Shown piece after piece: positions 37,342 through 50,177 of a stretch of DNA of 64,000 nt; the first letter of the stretch is position 1, and every line of letters begins with the position of its first letter. A program made the translations under genes and the position numbers. The stretch comes from Nissolia schottii (lineage: Eukaryota; Streptophyta; Magnoliopsida; Fabales; Fabaceae). The stretch is taken from assembly GCA_003254905.1 (NCBI GenBank), contig QANU01057090.1, positions 661,287 to 725,286 of the forward strand. The letters run 5' to 3'. The notes below the pieces were generated by a model, which made no database searches, was not told the DNA's origin, and saw only the letters and a list, made by a program, of their open reading frames with translations.

Positions 37342-37450
37342 ACTTGTGATTAGTGAAACTCAGTTAACTGCTGATGTGACTAACAAGGTGTCATATCAGT
37401 AATGTCATGTGAGCAAAATAAATTTATTTGACCTATAATATGGTCCAAAC

Positions 37451-38107
37451 TAGGGGTGTTCATAACTCGGTCCGGTCCGCCAACCCGGACCGCCCCAAAG
37501 CATTCGAGCCGAATCGGGTCCAATTTTAAAAAACTCTAAAAAAACAAAACCCGATTTTAATTTATACCAGGTTCGGGTTTAGCCTCGGGCCACCCGGCCC
37601 GGCCCGGTGGCCCATATGCTATACTATTATGCATTTTTTATTTTTTTTCCTTCCTATCCCATTATGAGAAATCACAAGAATTAAAGGAATTAGATTCTTG
37701 CAATCTCATCCCATCCCATCCCATGATTGCAAATTTATTGTAGTTAACTTTATTGTGAATCTATTGTAGTTTGGAGTTGATTTTTGTTCTTTTGCATGCT
37801 TTCAATTTTGTGATGTGTCTTTTGTCTGTTCATAGTGATATATAGCAGCCACAGGTGCTCGTATTTTGCACATTTTATTCTTGAATTAGTTTCTGACTGC
37901 AAGGAATTTTATTTTATAATAAAAAAGGCCCTTAGAAAATATAGAATTAAACATTTTGGCCCGATCCAAACCCGATTTTTAACTCGGCCCGAAGATGATC
38001 GGGCCTATCGGGTTTATGGTCGGGTCCATGTCCTCAAAATTAATTAGCCCGGTCTAAATATAGGGTCGGGTTCAGGTATAGGCTAACCAGGCCCATGAAC
38101 ACCCCTA
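37451..38107. mobile_element. hAT-type non-autonomous element with 8-bp duplication
   Basis: 657 bp with perfect 13-bp terminal inverted repeats TAGGGGTGTTCAT / ATGAACACCCCTA, flanked on both sides by GTCCAAAC (37443-37450 and 38108-38115). 8-bp duplications and TAGGGGTG-type ends are the hAT signature. The interior has no transposase. Confidence 0.92.
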
Positions 38108-38115
38108 GTCCAAAC

Positions 38116-39045
38116 ACAAATCACCCAAATATGAGTGGTGGGTGAGTCATGATTTGAGAGCAAATTCAATTTAAATAGCAAGCTAATTAACTAAATTATA
38201 GGTCTCATTGACGATAAAGACTAAAATCAAATTTCAAAAATTTGGTTGAACTTAAATACACCTTGGACCTTGCATATATCCCATTTAAAACTTTTTAGCA
38301 CACTTGAGATTAATAATTATCTGCTGATGAAGGTTATCTATTACATGTAATAAAAGGGATAAAAAAAATTGTTTTTGGTATCCAATTTTTTTTATTTTTA
38401 CCCTTATAAATGTATAATGTTGATAATCAATTAAAACATGAGATTTTTGTTTTAAAATGGTAACTAATGAATTGATAACTAACACAATAATATATATATT
38501 TTTTAATTTTTGTCAAATTTTGTATATATTTAGTAGCACGAAGTGTGTACCAAGCCCCACTAAGATTTATATATGTGGACGTGTGGTAGAAAATGGAAAA
38601 TTGCTCCAACTGTCTAAAGAAACAAAAGATCCATGGCAAAGTGCAATTTTATTATATTAGAATTTTCAACTTACGGATTGTGAGAAGAAAACTTAGCAAA
38701 CATTCCAGTACACATAGGTTGAAAAGAAAAGAGTAATGTTTTTTGAAGAATAAAATTGAACAATAAAAGTAAATAAGATATAAAAATATAATATGTGAGT
38801 GCACATGTAAAATATAATAATTATGTAGATCCATATACTCTTACATATTATTATATTTTTATATGTCATCCACTTTTATTGTTTAATTTTATTATTTAAG
38901 TAGCATTATCCACTAGAAAAAGAACCTTTCATCCCTAAACACAATAATGGGCAGGATAAGAAGAACAAAGAAAAGAAAACCCAATAAGAACTGAAGTGCC
39001 TCAGCATTCTTCTGTGTCCATACCATAGACTAGTCCCCTAATTCA
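38116..39045. other. Intergenic, downstream of the bHLH gene
   Basis: AT-rich, no gene seen. Probably contains the bHLH 3' UTR at its right side. The short open frames at 38285-38834 have no recognisable domain. Confidence 0.45.
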
Positions 39046-42000
39046 TCATATGCTCATTGGGCTTTCAGGATCATTGAGAGCTGCAATTGCAGTCTGGATT
39101 TTTATCTGCAAAATGTCTTTCTCATCTTCATCTGCCTGAAAACATAGGTACATAACAAATCAACACAAAATGCATAGCTTTGTATAATTTTGTTTTGTCA
39201 TTGCTATATAATATAACACCTTTTTTTATATTATCAATCTGGTAAATATAATAGGACACAAGACGTGCCCCAGTGACATAGCATTGGATTCAATTATTTC
39301 TTGTCCGTAGTCAACTTGATTTGTGACCAGTGATTAGGACTCTTCAATTATTTGCGTCCAAACACGATTAGGACTGCTCAATGCTTTAGTTATAAAACAA
39401 AAGCATCTATTCTCTGTCACTTGAAAGTTATAGACATCTTGTTACTATTTTCACAGTACGACATGAGGTTCACTTTGTCACAAGGGAATTTCATTATATG
39501 CTGTGAGAAATGTGATGAAATGTTTATATCTTTTTAGTGATCTGAATAATATTTTTTTATTAAATTAACACTCAAACAAGACTTTGGACAACAGTGAATT
39601 GGAATTGAAACCGGAGAGGTTCAAAATTGGACAAGACTTGCCAACAAGTTCATGATTTCAAAAACATAAAATAAAATGATAAAGTGAATTTCTACATTTG
39701 CCATCATGTTATTTGTCCCCTAAATTTTATGTTTAATTTCACTAAGACCGAGTATATTATAGATGATTAAACTTCATATAAAATGTTACTACATATAGTA
39801 AGATATAAACAAAATTTATATAAAAAATTAAAAGTATTAGTCGTACTACATGCGTAACTTTTGTTAATAAAAAGACGAGTGTATATACAAAGGAAGGTTC
39901 ATTCGGGTTGGTGAATCAGACTTCTATACTGTTTACATTCTTGGTCTCCTTATTGTTATATGTTGGTGTAACTACCTACAAAAACTTATAAAGTTTCATT
40001 ATGTCCTCATCAGTCAACAAGGAAAGGAATTTGTACTGATTGATATGTAGGAAATTTCACGGAAATCGGATTTGGTTCGCGTGAAATAATTCTCAAATTC
40101 GAGGAACGTTTTAAGTATGTTTCACACATAGCTGGTCAAACAAGGTAATAGATATATAATTGGCAGTATTTGTAACAAGACGTAGAAGGTGATTTCTCTC
40201 CCACCATGTGGGAAATTATCCCATATTATTTTATTTATCAATTTTTAATAATTTTTATGAATTTTTTTAAAATTTTGTTATTATTTCACGTTCTATAAGA
40301 TTATAATAAATTTTTTATTAGTCAAATCATTAAAAGGATCAACTTATAAGAAATCTAGAGATTTACGGATCATTTGAGTTTACGATACATTTCTATACAA
40401 ATATTGTATTGAAACTTATTAATTTATCACATTAAATCATATAATTCATTAATATGTCATATTATATTATGAAATGATAATAAAATTAGATGAATTTAGT
40501 TGTTAAAATTATTAAAAAAGATAAATTTAATAGGATGAGATATTTATCCCATATGGTGGCCAAAAAATTATCTGTGTAAAAAGGAGTGATATTGAAACAT
40601 CTTAACATAAAGATTTCTTGTCAGGTATTGACATGAAAAAGAAGTGGAGGAGAGAGACCCAAAAAATGACAAATCCAATTATCATTTCAACTTATTGTTT
40701 ACCCAAAATAAAAATGTTCATCTTATAATGGTCATTTTTAAGGAGACGGCTTAAATGCACCAGTTAAGTTTGGTTTGTCATGCACCTATGTCATATGGTG
40801 GTCCATTTATATTTAGCCGCTCTTTTTTAATGTGGCTAAATACATTTAAAAGATGTAGCTAAATGCATATACCGTTTTACCCTTAACTAGAAACATCTCT
40901 ACCCTTTTTGTCTCCCTTCCGACCTTTTCCATTGTCCCTCCTTTGCACCATCACCATTGACGATGCGGTGACCTCCAGCCATTCACCTCCAGCGCCGCTC
41001 TCTCTTGGATTCCGAGCCACCGTGTCTCTGCATCCTCCCGACTCAGCCCCTTTGTCGCAACTGTTCAGTAAAATGAAAATTTTGAGATCTGAGTTGATTT
41101 GTGGCTGAATCCACAATCACCACAACCTTCTCTGTTTGCAGATATAATTGAGGATTGAGGGGGATGTGAGGTGGGGCATAGCGAGGTAGTAATGAGGAGC
41201 CATTGCCACTGCCAGCAATTCCAACCTCGTATTACTGTTCCTTCAAGTCCTTCGACAGAGGTTCCGCCGCCACCTCCACCTCCTCCCGGCCCAATCTACT
41301 CCAGTCCCGCCTCCATTGGTGGCTGTGCCAACTTCGACGATAACGAGCCCCTTCTCAACGACCTCAGGATCCATCCTGACCAAATCTGGAGTAAGGTTAG
41401 ATCCGTTCGCGATTGAGAGGGAAGTTCTGACATGGTGGCTGTTGGAAGAGGAAAGAAGGCAGAGCTCTGGCACGGTGGTCGGTGGTGGTCACTGAGGTGA
41501 AGAGGTGGAAAGAGGGGGAGGATGAAGGAGGAAGGAAAAGAGTTATTACTACAATTACAAAACCATCCTTGTGGACCAAGGTACACCCTTATTTTTTAAC
41601 TAGGTGTATGATGCACTCAAATTTAGCCGGTGCATTTAAGCCACCTCTTTTATGTTAATATGATCATTGACTTTCTAATGAATGATAAGATAATCAACAT
41701 AAATTTCTCATTTTTATTTTAAAAATAACATCTTAGGTCCATACATATGCAACTTTAGGGGGCAGAATCATTTGTGCTTTGGGAAGTACCTAGGTATTCC
41801 TCTATTTCATAAGAGAGTTACCAGCCAAACCTTCAGTAGCTTAACTGATAGACTCACTTAGCGATTGTCGAACTAGAAAGCGTCCTCCCTTTCTTTGGCT
41901 GGCAGGTTGATGCTTTGTAAATCTATGATTGAAGCTAGTCATTCTTATACTATGCAGACTTGCCTTCTTCCGGTAAAAGTTTGTGATTTCATTGATAAAA

Positions 42001-44106
42001 TTCCTAGAAATTTCCTTTGGGGTTCTATTGATGGCAGAAGGCGTATTAGCCTGGTCTCCTCAGTCTGCAGGCCAAAAATGGATGGTGGACTTGGTCTACG
42101 TCAAACTAGATTGACGAATTTATCCTTTTTGACGAAACTTGGTTGGGGTCTTATTGCGAATAAGGAATCTCTCTGGGTTTAGGTTGTGAGGGGTAATACA
42201 AATGCGGGGAGACTATCATTCCTGAAGTCAAGCTGAAGACCAACCAGTCAAATACTTGGAAAGGTATTACGAAAGCTTGGCAACATGTCCACGATAACAT
42301 TATTTGGAGGGTTGGCAATGGGAACACTATCAAATTTTGGAAAGATCACTGGATTCTTGGTGTTACATCGCCGGAGGCTCACTCTTTAGTTTTTATGCTG
42401 CAATCTGATCTCTATCTTACTATTGTCCGCTTTGTGAACGATGAAGGTAATTGGGATTGGGCTCACATTTCCTCCATTTTACGTGGTAATATTTGCAATC
42501 TGATGATAGTTATCCATCCTCCTTTCCCTAGTCTAGGTGATGATTATGTTGCCTGGGCTCCTGGCCATGATGACTTTTTTTCTATTAAATCTGTTTATTC
42601 TTCTCTATCGGGTGAGGATTCTATACACATCAGAGACCTCCTTTTCAAGTTAATTTGGAAGTGGAAGGGAGTTGAGAGGGTCAAGTCCTTTCTTTATCTG
42701 GTTTCCAGATAAGTTTTACTGACCAATGCGAATCGAGTGGGTCGTCATCTCTCTTTGGATAACTTCTGTCCTCGATGCTCTAGTTAAGCTATAGAGACTG
42801 CTCTTCATGCCCTTCGAGATTGCGAGGTAGTATCGAGATTTTGGAAGAGATTACTGCATCCTTCTTGTTGGCATAATTTTTTCAACGTACCCCTACATAC
42901 ATGGCTTAGAGATAACCTGAAGCAAGGCCATCATATTTTGTTGGTACAATGACCAGGAATGGCGCTCAGTGTTTGGTTTGGCTCTCCATTATCTCTGGTA
43001 TGTGCGTAATGATTTTATCTTCAATAACTCTTCCCCTAGTATTGGGGATCTTTGGTTTTCTTTTGGTTTGAGGCTTAAGCTTTACTCTCTTCCGGTTGAT
43101 ATTTATTCTTCTCCTATCTCTTCCAACTCGAAGGAACATCTGATTTGCTGGAAATTTCCTTCTCATGGATGGGTGTTAGCAAATTGTGATAGATCTGTGC
43201 TCAGCTCTGGTAGTGCAGGATGCGGGGACCTGATTAGAGACGAATCAGGAAGTTTTGTTACAAGCTTCTCGATCAAGTTGAGTTTGATATCCATTACCAT
43301 AGTTGAGTTGTGGGACATTTTACATATGCTAAATATTGCTTGGCGGGGTGGATTTCGACAAATGTATCTTGACTGTGACTCTCAAAGTGCTATTAAACTT
43401 ATCCAGAATTGCCATAATCTCCTACATCCAGCTGCATCGATCATATCTCGCATTTGCAAACTTTTATCAAGGAATTGAGTGGTGCAGCTTCAGCATGTTT
43501 TTGAGAGTGTAACCGAGTTGCCAACTGTCTAGCCAATATGAGTCATAATTTTGATAATTTTGAGATCGCCTATTTTGATGCAGCCCCGACAGCTACTTGC
43601 GCTCATCTTTTGAATGATCTGGTCCAGATCGCTTGGTCTCGTGGGAGCTAATCTTTTCTCCTTTTTTTTTCTGTTGGGCTTAAGCCCCTTTGTCCAACCA
43701 AAAAAGAATCATTTGTGCTTTAAAAAAGAACAATATTCATTGGGGTCCTCTTGAACTCATTCATGGTTCGGTTTCAATCAGGAAATGCAATGGATCACGC
43801 CCTCTTCATCATGGCCTTTAAACTATCCACTATTCTCTTCCTTTCCGCTTTAATTAAAGTGATCCATCAATTTCCTACCACGTAGGCCCCATATTTTACT
43901 TTGAGTAAAAAAATATTAATTGGTACATGTATTTTGTTAGGTACACATATTTTAACTATATAAATATATTCTCATATCTTCTAATTTAAAAATGTTGCTA
44001 CGTTAGGGTTGAGATTCTGAGAGTTAGTAATTTAAGTGACATCTCCCGTAATTCAATGTCAATGAATAACTTAAATGAGTGGTGTTTATTATTAACAAAA
44101 AAAGAA

Positions 44107-44141
<35 letters not shown>

Positions 44142-44722
44142 TAAGGGGAGACTGACCTCAATGAAGACGGTCTTCAAAAGAGTGCCTGAAAAAGAAGTGA
44201 TGTTGGCTGTGATAATCTTCAGCTTTAAAGACTCGAAGGCCTCACACAGTTTCACCATTGTGTCTGTCTTTTTGTGGCATCTTAAGCTCACCACAAAAAT
44301 CTTCTCTCTCAAGTGCATTACCCTCAGCTGTCATCCACCATATACAAAATTCCGCATAATTAAATGATTTATCCTAATTTATTGAGAAAAAAGGATTTAC
44401 CCTAAATCATTCATTATTTGAGAATATTAAAGGATATTATTAGTTTTTTTATTTTGTTCTTATAACTTATTTTCTCAATTAAATTTAATTACAATTTCCT
44501 TAGTCTTAATCCCTTTTATATATTATTTTAGCATTTTTTATAAGAAAAAAAAACACAATTACTTTTTTTTTGTTATGAAGTATGTTTATGAAAATATTTT
44601 TATCTAATTATGAACTTCTAATTAATTCGTTCTATTAGCCACCTTACACTGTATTTCTCAGTATGTTTTGAATTGCATGAAGGATAAAGTTGAAAATATA
44701 AAATAAATACTTTAAAACATAT

Positions 44723-44761
<39 letters not shown>

Positions 44762-46652
44762 TGACAATGACATATAAAATAAACAAAATAAAGTACGTTG
44801 ATTTAAAGATAAAGATAATTTAATTAATAATCATCCGTTTATAATGTATTACGAGAAAAATATATTTATTCTCGTCTACATAAAATATTGTTGAACGAAA
44901 TATCAATGAATGTGGATTCATTAAAGGTCCATTAAAAATGTCGTGGTGGATAACTTGGTAAAAAAGTCCATTAAAGGTGAGTGACTAGGGCTGTCAAAAT
45001 GAGTTTGATTCGCGAGTTTGGCCTACGAGTCCGGTTAAATGGATGAACTTTACTTGCAAAAAATAAACCTATAAAAATTTGAAAAAAAAATAGTCTGACC
45101 TGTGAGCCTGTGATTTTTATTTTTAAATACCAAAATTTTAAAAGTTTCATTTTGGACTCTAAATTTTATTTTAGAGTCTAAGAGTTAAGAGTTTAACTAT
45201 TTGGACTTATAATTGAGCATGTTTAACTTTTTTTTATGCTTAACTATTTAACTATATTTATATTGTTATACAGCTGAAGTGCTATGACATAGATATTGAT
45301 AAATTTTGCATTTCATCCATTCATTGAGTGCCTACGCTCTAGAAGTTGATATATACTTTCAAACCTTGATTATTATTGATTAATTTACGATAAAGAGTTG
45401 TCATTGTGTTTTTGATCAATAACATAATAATATTCACATCAATGTTATATACCGTCATTTAATTAGAGAAAGTTGTATTAATTCATGAATCGATTTCAAA
45501 TAGAATTTGAAAACTTTCAAGCAAGATAGTTGAAGGAACAAAAAAGATAATATAATTTTGTAATCAACCATTTAAACTATTTATTTTCAATTAATTAATA
45601 GATAGACAATAAAAAATAATTAGAAATAGTTGTCCACACCTATTCACAACTTTTACCTGACCTGTTTAGGGGGCAGGTAGACGCCCCTCTCCGTGACAAA
45701 TAAGCACAAACACATTAAGAAACATCAATCATAGAAGAGAGAGAGAGAGAGAGAGAGATGACGCAAACCAAAGAGGTGGGGAGGGAGGGGGTTATACCTC
45801 AATGATTTCAATTGGGTAATTTCTTGAAGTGGTGGCTGCAGGGTCAAATATCATGTGGTGGTGATCTGTTGTTCTCTTCTTCTTGGACCTCAGCAAAGGG
45901 GGCAGCTCCTCCTCCTCAAACTCAATTTGATTCTTTAGCTTCCCTGATTCAAGCTCCATTATCTCTCCTTGGATCCTCTGCTCTTGCTCATGCAGGTGCT
46001 GTATGTATTCAATCGCATCCTGAATGATCGATGCCCTATCCATCTGCATATAACATCATGTCAACCAAAAGCTTGAACTCGAGAATAAGGGTTAAAAGAT
46101 GCATTTGATATCAAAGACAGGATAATGAGACGGAGACACGAGACAAAATGTTTTCTGTTTTTCTCATATGTGTTATTTTTTATACCAAATACAGTCACTG
46201 ACAATAATTGTTAAAATAACTAAACAATTAATGCCCTATGTGTACCTTACTAATGTTGGGGACCACTGCTCTAAGTGCATGGAGCCGGTCGGTGAGCTTC
46301 TTCCGCCTATTCCTCTCGGAGACAATGTTCTTGGATGCCGGGTACGACGAAGCCCCGCCATCCGGGGAGCTCGAATCGTAGTGCCCGGAGAAGGTTTGAT
46401 CATCAAATTGCCAGCAGCTGCATATCAATTCCATATCCATCGTAACCGTTAATTATTATAAAATATGTATATGCACACATAAACACATCTTCATTTATAT
46501 ATAAATTAACGGAATTGATTAAGCAAGTTTTTGGCAGTGTAGTGAGTTTGTCTAATTAATTAATTAAATTACCTGTCAAACTCTTCGTTTTGGAAGAACA
46601 CGTTCTCCGACAAGATGTAATATTGCTTGAGCTCCTCTCCAATGTTTTCCAT
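39046..46652 (-). CDS. BHLH35: bHLH35/bHLH27-like transcription factor with ACT-like domain
   Basis: Five minus-strand exons: 46652-46573, 46417-46246, 46043-45798, 44327-44157 and 39135-39046; 252 aa, all phases consistent. The segment DSSSPDGGASSYPASKNIVS leads into the basic helix-loop-helix (about residues 55-104): SERNRRKKL keeps the Glu and Arg that contact E-boxes, but Asn stands where G-box binders have His. The C-terminal region (about 165-235), MHLREKIFVVSLRCHKKTDT to SFSGTLLKTVFIE, is the ACT-like dimerisation domain of this subgroup. The last exon is only 90 nt (ADEDEKDILQIKI...NDPESPMSI) and lies 5 kb away across an intron holding a LINE and a TIR element. Without that exon the frame ends falsely at 43998. 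The paralogue assignment is from memory. Confidence 0.94.
40742..41649. mobile_element. TIR element with GC-rich interior in bHLH intron 4
   Basis: The ends GGCTTAAATGCACCAG and, reversed, GGCTTAAATGCACCGG lie about 900 bp apart in inverted orientation. The interior (40900-41560) is GC-rich with CCGCCACCTCCACCTCCTCC-type sequence and short open frames on both strands, unlike the AT-rich flanks, again resembling a gene-capturing Mutator-like element. No transposase and no clear target duplication. Confidence 0.6.
41781..43704 (+). mobile_element. 5'-truncated LINE (L1-type) in bHLH intron 4
   Basis: The translation shows decayed pieces of the 3' half of a plant L1 ORF2: YLGIPL after the polymerase, the LCKS...IPRNFLWG region, a zf-RVT-like segment (KLIWKWKGVERVKSFLY and a Cys-containing part), then an RNase H-like domain at about 43140-43478 (WVLANCDRS, CGDLIRDESG, LDCDSQSA). 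Several stops and frame changes are present. The 17-bp AGAATCATTTGTGCTTT occurs just before (41764-41780) and just after (43705-43721) the element, with an A-run at its 3' side. This is the target duplication of target-primed insertion. It lies antisense to the bHLH gene. Confidence 0.92.
44111..44139. repeat. (TA)n microsatellite
   Basis: About 14 TA repeats just past the donor of bHLH exon 4, within intron 4. It produces a false Ile-Tyr repeat in the extended reading frame. Confidence 0.9.
44726..44760. repeat. (AAT)n microsatellite
   Basis: About eleven AAT units in intron 3 of the bHLH gene. Confidence 0.9.
44987..45690. mobile_element. Possible decayed hAT-like fragment in bHLH intron 3
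   Basis: Opens with TAGGGCTGTCAAAATGAG, the style of a plant hAT left end, followed by GCGAGTTTGGCCTACGAGTC. No matching inverted right end was found, and the right boundary is a guess. A similar word style recurs at about 48645-49090. Confidence 0.35.
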
Positions 46653-46804
46653 GTTGTTGGTGTCGAGGCACACAAAAGAAATGAAACCAAAGAAACAGAG
46701 AAAGAAAGAAAGGAGGGATGTAGAATAAACGATGATGCGCCAATGTCTTTATTTTTTTTATTTTATAATTTATAATTTTAATTTTGTCCCGGGGGGGGNT
46801 ATGT

Positions 46805-46822
46805 GTATATATATATATATAG
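46805..46822 (-). promoter_or_regulatory. TATA-rich core promoter of the bHLH gene
   Basis: (TA)n stretch about 155-170 bp upstream of the ATG at 46652 on the gene's strand (reads CCCCTATATATATATATA). It sits where a TATA box is expected. Adjacent at 46791-46799 are a G-run and a single N, so the exact sequence here is uncertain. Confidence 0.45.
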
Positions 46823-47091
46823 GGGCTGGACGAGGAGTGCGATGGGATATAATTCATTTAGGCACGTGAAAGCAAGGAAGCTTAGGTCTCTCTCACTCAT
46901 GTTTTGACAGTGATGGCTGCTTGTTCCTAGAAATATCATCCATTTTACACAGTCAAATAAAATGTGGACTGTGCTGCCGCGTTATTCACATTAATCGTTA
47001 AAATCAAACAAGTCATTGCCACCAACAAACTACTAATCGATATCTGTTCGGATATACTCCCTCTAAATCCCAAATTATGCGTGGTTTTGAC

Positions 47092-47769
47092 TAGGGGGTG
47101 TACAAAATTCGGTCCAGTCCGTTAATCTATATCGGTTCGAAGCATTCTGTCCAATGATAACCAGGTCTATTCAAATTTTGGACCAGATTTAGGTCTTTAA
47201 AATTAGTCCAGTCGAGTTCGAGTAAAAGAAAACCTGACCCAACCCATCGCATGTACATTTTATGGTACACCATTTTTTAAATAATCTATTGTAGTTAAAC
47301 TATATGTTTATTTTGGTGCTTATAAAGTAGAAACATAGCATATGAAATATGTATAATTTTCTTAATTTATGCATCTTAATGAGTGTACCTATTATTTTTT
47401 TATTGTTTGTGTTGTGCACTAAAACTATGGAAGTTTGAATGAAAATGCTAAGATTAAAATTTTTATGTCATTTTGTTGTTGTGTTTGAAATTAATGGGTG
47501 TTTAGTTATGAACTATGATGCTTATTCAAATAGAAAGCAAAATGAGAAATGAAATAGTTGGTTTGCAATTTTTTCAACTTCATTTTTTGATGGATGTCAT
47601 TTTTTATTTTTTGGTTTGAGATAACATTGGCCCGTTTGGGTCTAGTCCAAACCCGAGTTTTAACTCGGCCTAAAGATGATTGAGTCTATTTAGGTCTAAA
47701 ACAGATTGACTCGGTCCAAATATAGGATCGTGTTTGGGTAAAGGCAAACCCAGCTCATGTACACCCCTA
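47092..47769. mobile_element. hAT-type non-autonomous element, third family member
   Basis: 678 bp with ends TAGGGGGTGTACA / TGTACACCCCTA (inverted, one length difference), flanked by the perfect 8-bp duplication GTTTTGAC (47084-47091 and 47770-47777). The interior is clearly related to 37451-38107 (GGTTCGAAGCATTC, AACTCGGCC, AAAGATGAT). No transposase. Confidence 0.9.
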
Positions 47770-47777
47770 GTTTTGAC

Positions 47778-49546
47778 TAAATGTACAAAAAACTTAAAAT
47801 TCAAATATAAATGTTGTCATCTTAATTTTACATGCTTGTGTCTCCAAATGTGTAAAAGAAACATTATTATTTTTTATTTGGTCTAGACTATGTCTATTCT
47901 GATAATTTGTTGATACAACAAGTAAAATAAATCATTCATTTTGCACAAACAAAGAGATCGCATCTTTGCAAAGAAAGGTTTTTATAGAGAAAATAATAAA
48001 AAATTTAACTTTTCTTCACTATACTAGTTTATGAGATATTTATAACATCTTACTTTAGATTCAAATTTAAATTAAAGATAAAACAAAATATAAAACTAAA
48101 GATAAGTCTCATAACCATATACATAACATTAAGCTAATAAAATAAAATAAATTTAAATATTTTAAATACTTAAAATAAATAAGCAAAACAAAACTAAAAT
48201 AAGATAATGATCCAACATGGTCGAAATAAAATAACATTAATTTGAAGCATGTTAAAATCTTCATTTTGTTCAATAATAATATAATGTCCAATTTATTTAT
48301 TATTTTTGACCCCTTATGCACCTATGAGATACCCTAAACGTGCTCCTTTTTTGAAAAATTAAGTCTTATTCTAATTGTCATGAAAAAGAAAAGTTTAAAT
48401 TGTATGGCATCTGATAACTTGTACAACAAAAAGGTTTGAATGAGAAACAATCCAACTTAATTTTTAGGGTCGAATCATTTTTTGGTAAGCTTAAAAAAAT
48501 GGCTCAGCAACATGAATTTTGACTGTCTAAGTTCATGGTCCGAATAGGATTTTAGGCCAGTTTATATTTCATTGACTCTTAGAAATGAAACTTCTCATTT
48601 GGTTACGTTTGCTTTCTAGCGTGCAACACATAAAAGGGCACTTTGACTTGGGTCCGGCTCATACAGGTGGGGTGGGCTGCTCGTAATTTTTCATGGGACG
48701 AACACTGATTTTGAACTTAGTAAACTTGTAGGTTGATTTGCGAGATAAAATTAAATTAAAAAAAAATAATAACATAATACGGAGGAAAAAATATATAAAA
48801 TTGTGTCGATTTATTTTAGCTTTGTGAATCGGAGTTATTTTATGGACATGGAGTTCTTTTATTTTATTATGTGTGTGTATTTTTTTCTTTAGTATAGTGT
48901 GTGTATTTTTTCAGTCAAATTATTAAATTATTTATTTATTTTTAAATTTTTATTTCAACTCGCAGGTCAGCCTACCAATTAACAGGTTAAATAAACAGCA
49001 GAATGAACCTGAAATTTTGACTTGCTACAAAATTGGTCCACCCCGCCTCCACTCTATTTATCTGTGGGCTAGACATGTGGATGACCAGCCTCGTCCCTGC
49101 ACCCTAAATTACTTATTATAATAGATTATTTTTCTCTCTTAATTTTTAGTTACAAAAAGACTAATTTATCCTTAGTTGAGACTCAAAATTTTCATTTTTA
49201 TCGTAACCCCTTTATCCACCGACCACCCCTATTACCACAACCTCGATAAGTTCACAGTAAATTATGACATTCTCAAAGTCAAGCTGTTAAGGATAATCCA
49301 TCATCTTTCTCTCCAAAACCAATTAAGGAGATGTTTAGATTCTTAATGGCTACCCCATCCGCTTGTTATCAGCACCAAGAGTTCTCACCTAGTGTTGCAT
49401 CACTGTCCACGATTGAGCTGCTGTCAAAGCCTAAACGTTGTGGATAACACATCTCGTCGTCATTAAGATTGCACTTGTGGCTTGTGTTCCACCTACAGAT
49501 ATATTGCTATCAGCGAATTCAAAGGCAGTCCCTTGTTGAAATCGCA
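47778..49546. other. AT-rich intergenic DNA with decayed repeats
   Basis: No gene seen. The stretch at about 48645-49090 (GGTCCGGCTCATACAGGTGG...GGTCCACCCCGCCTCC) looks like a decayed DNA transposon, but ends were not resolved. Confidence 0.4.
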
Positions 49547-49839
49547 AAAATTTAGATTTAATTGGATCTTATTTTTTTAAAATTGCTTGGATTGGATTGG
49601 ATTGGATTTATATTTAATTTTCAAAATCGATCTAATTCAATCCAAACCACAAATACATATAATATAGTTTTATGTTATTAAGTTTTTACTTTTATTTATA
49701 ATCATTTTTATTTATCACATAATGTTTATATTTTTATTGTCACTCTTACTTAAATATCATTTTATGCATATAAAAAATGAGTTAATCGGTTTTTATTGTT
49801 ATATTTTCATTTATTAGCTTAAGTTACATATAGTTTATA

Positions 49840-50146
49840 GGGTTCAGTATGTTTTTAGTCCCTATGAAATTGAAAATTTTGTGTTTGGTTCCTGAAAATT
49901 TTGCATTAGGGATTAGTCATTGAAAAAAAAATTGGTTAGTTTTAGTCATTGTCGTTAGTAGGAGACGTTATCTATTGATGTGTCCATTAAATGTCTCATG
50001 TGACAAACCCATCCACCCAAAACCCGACCCACCCATGATGTATGATGTCTCGCACGAGATGCATTAAACAGTGCATCGATGCCTCTCTGAATCTTTCATC
50101 TCACGGATCTTGACGGGTGTATCAACTGCACAAAGGAGAATAAATG

Positions 50147-50177
<31 letters not shown>

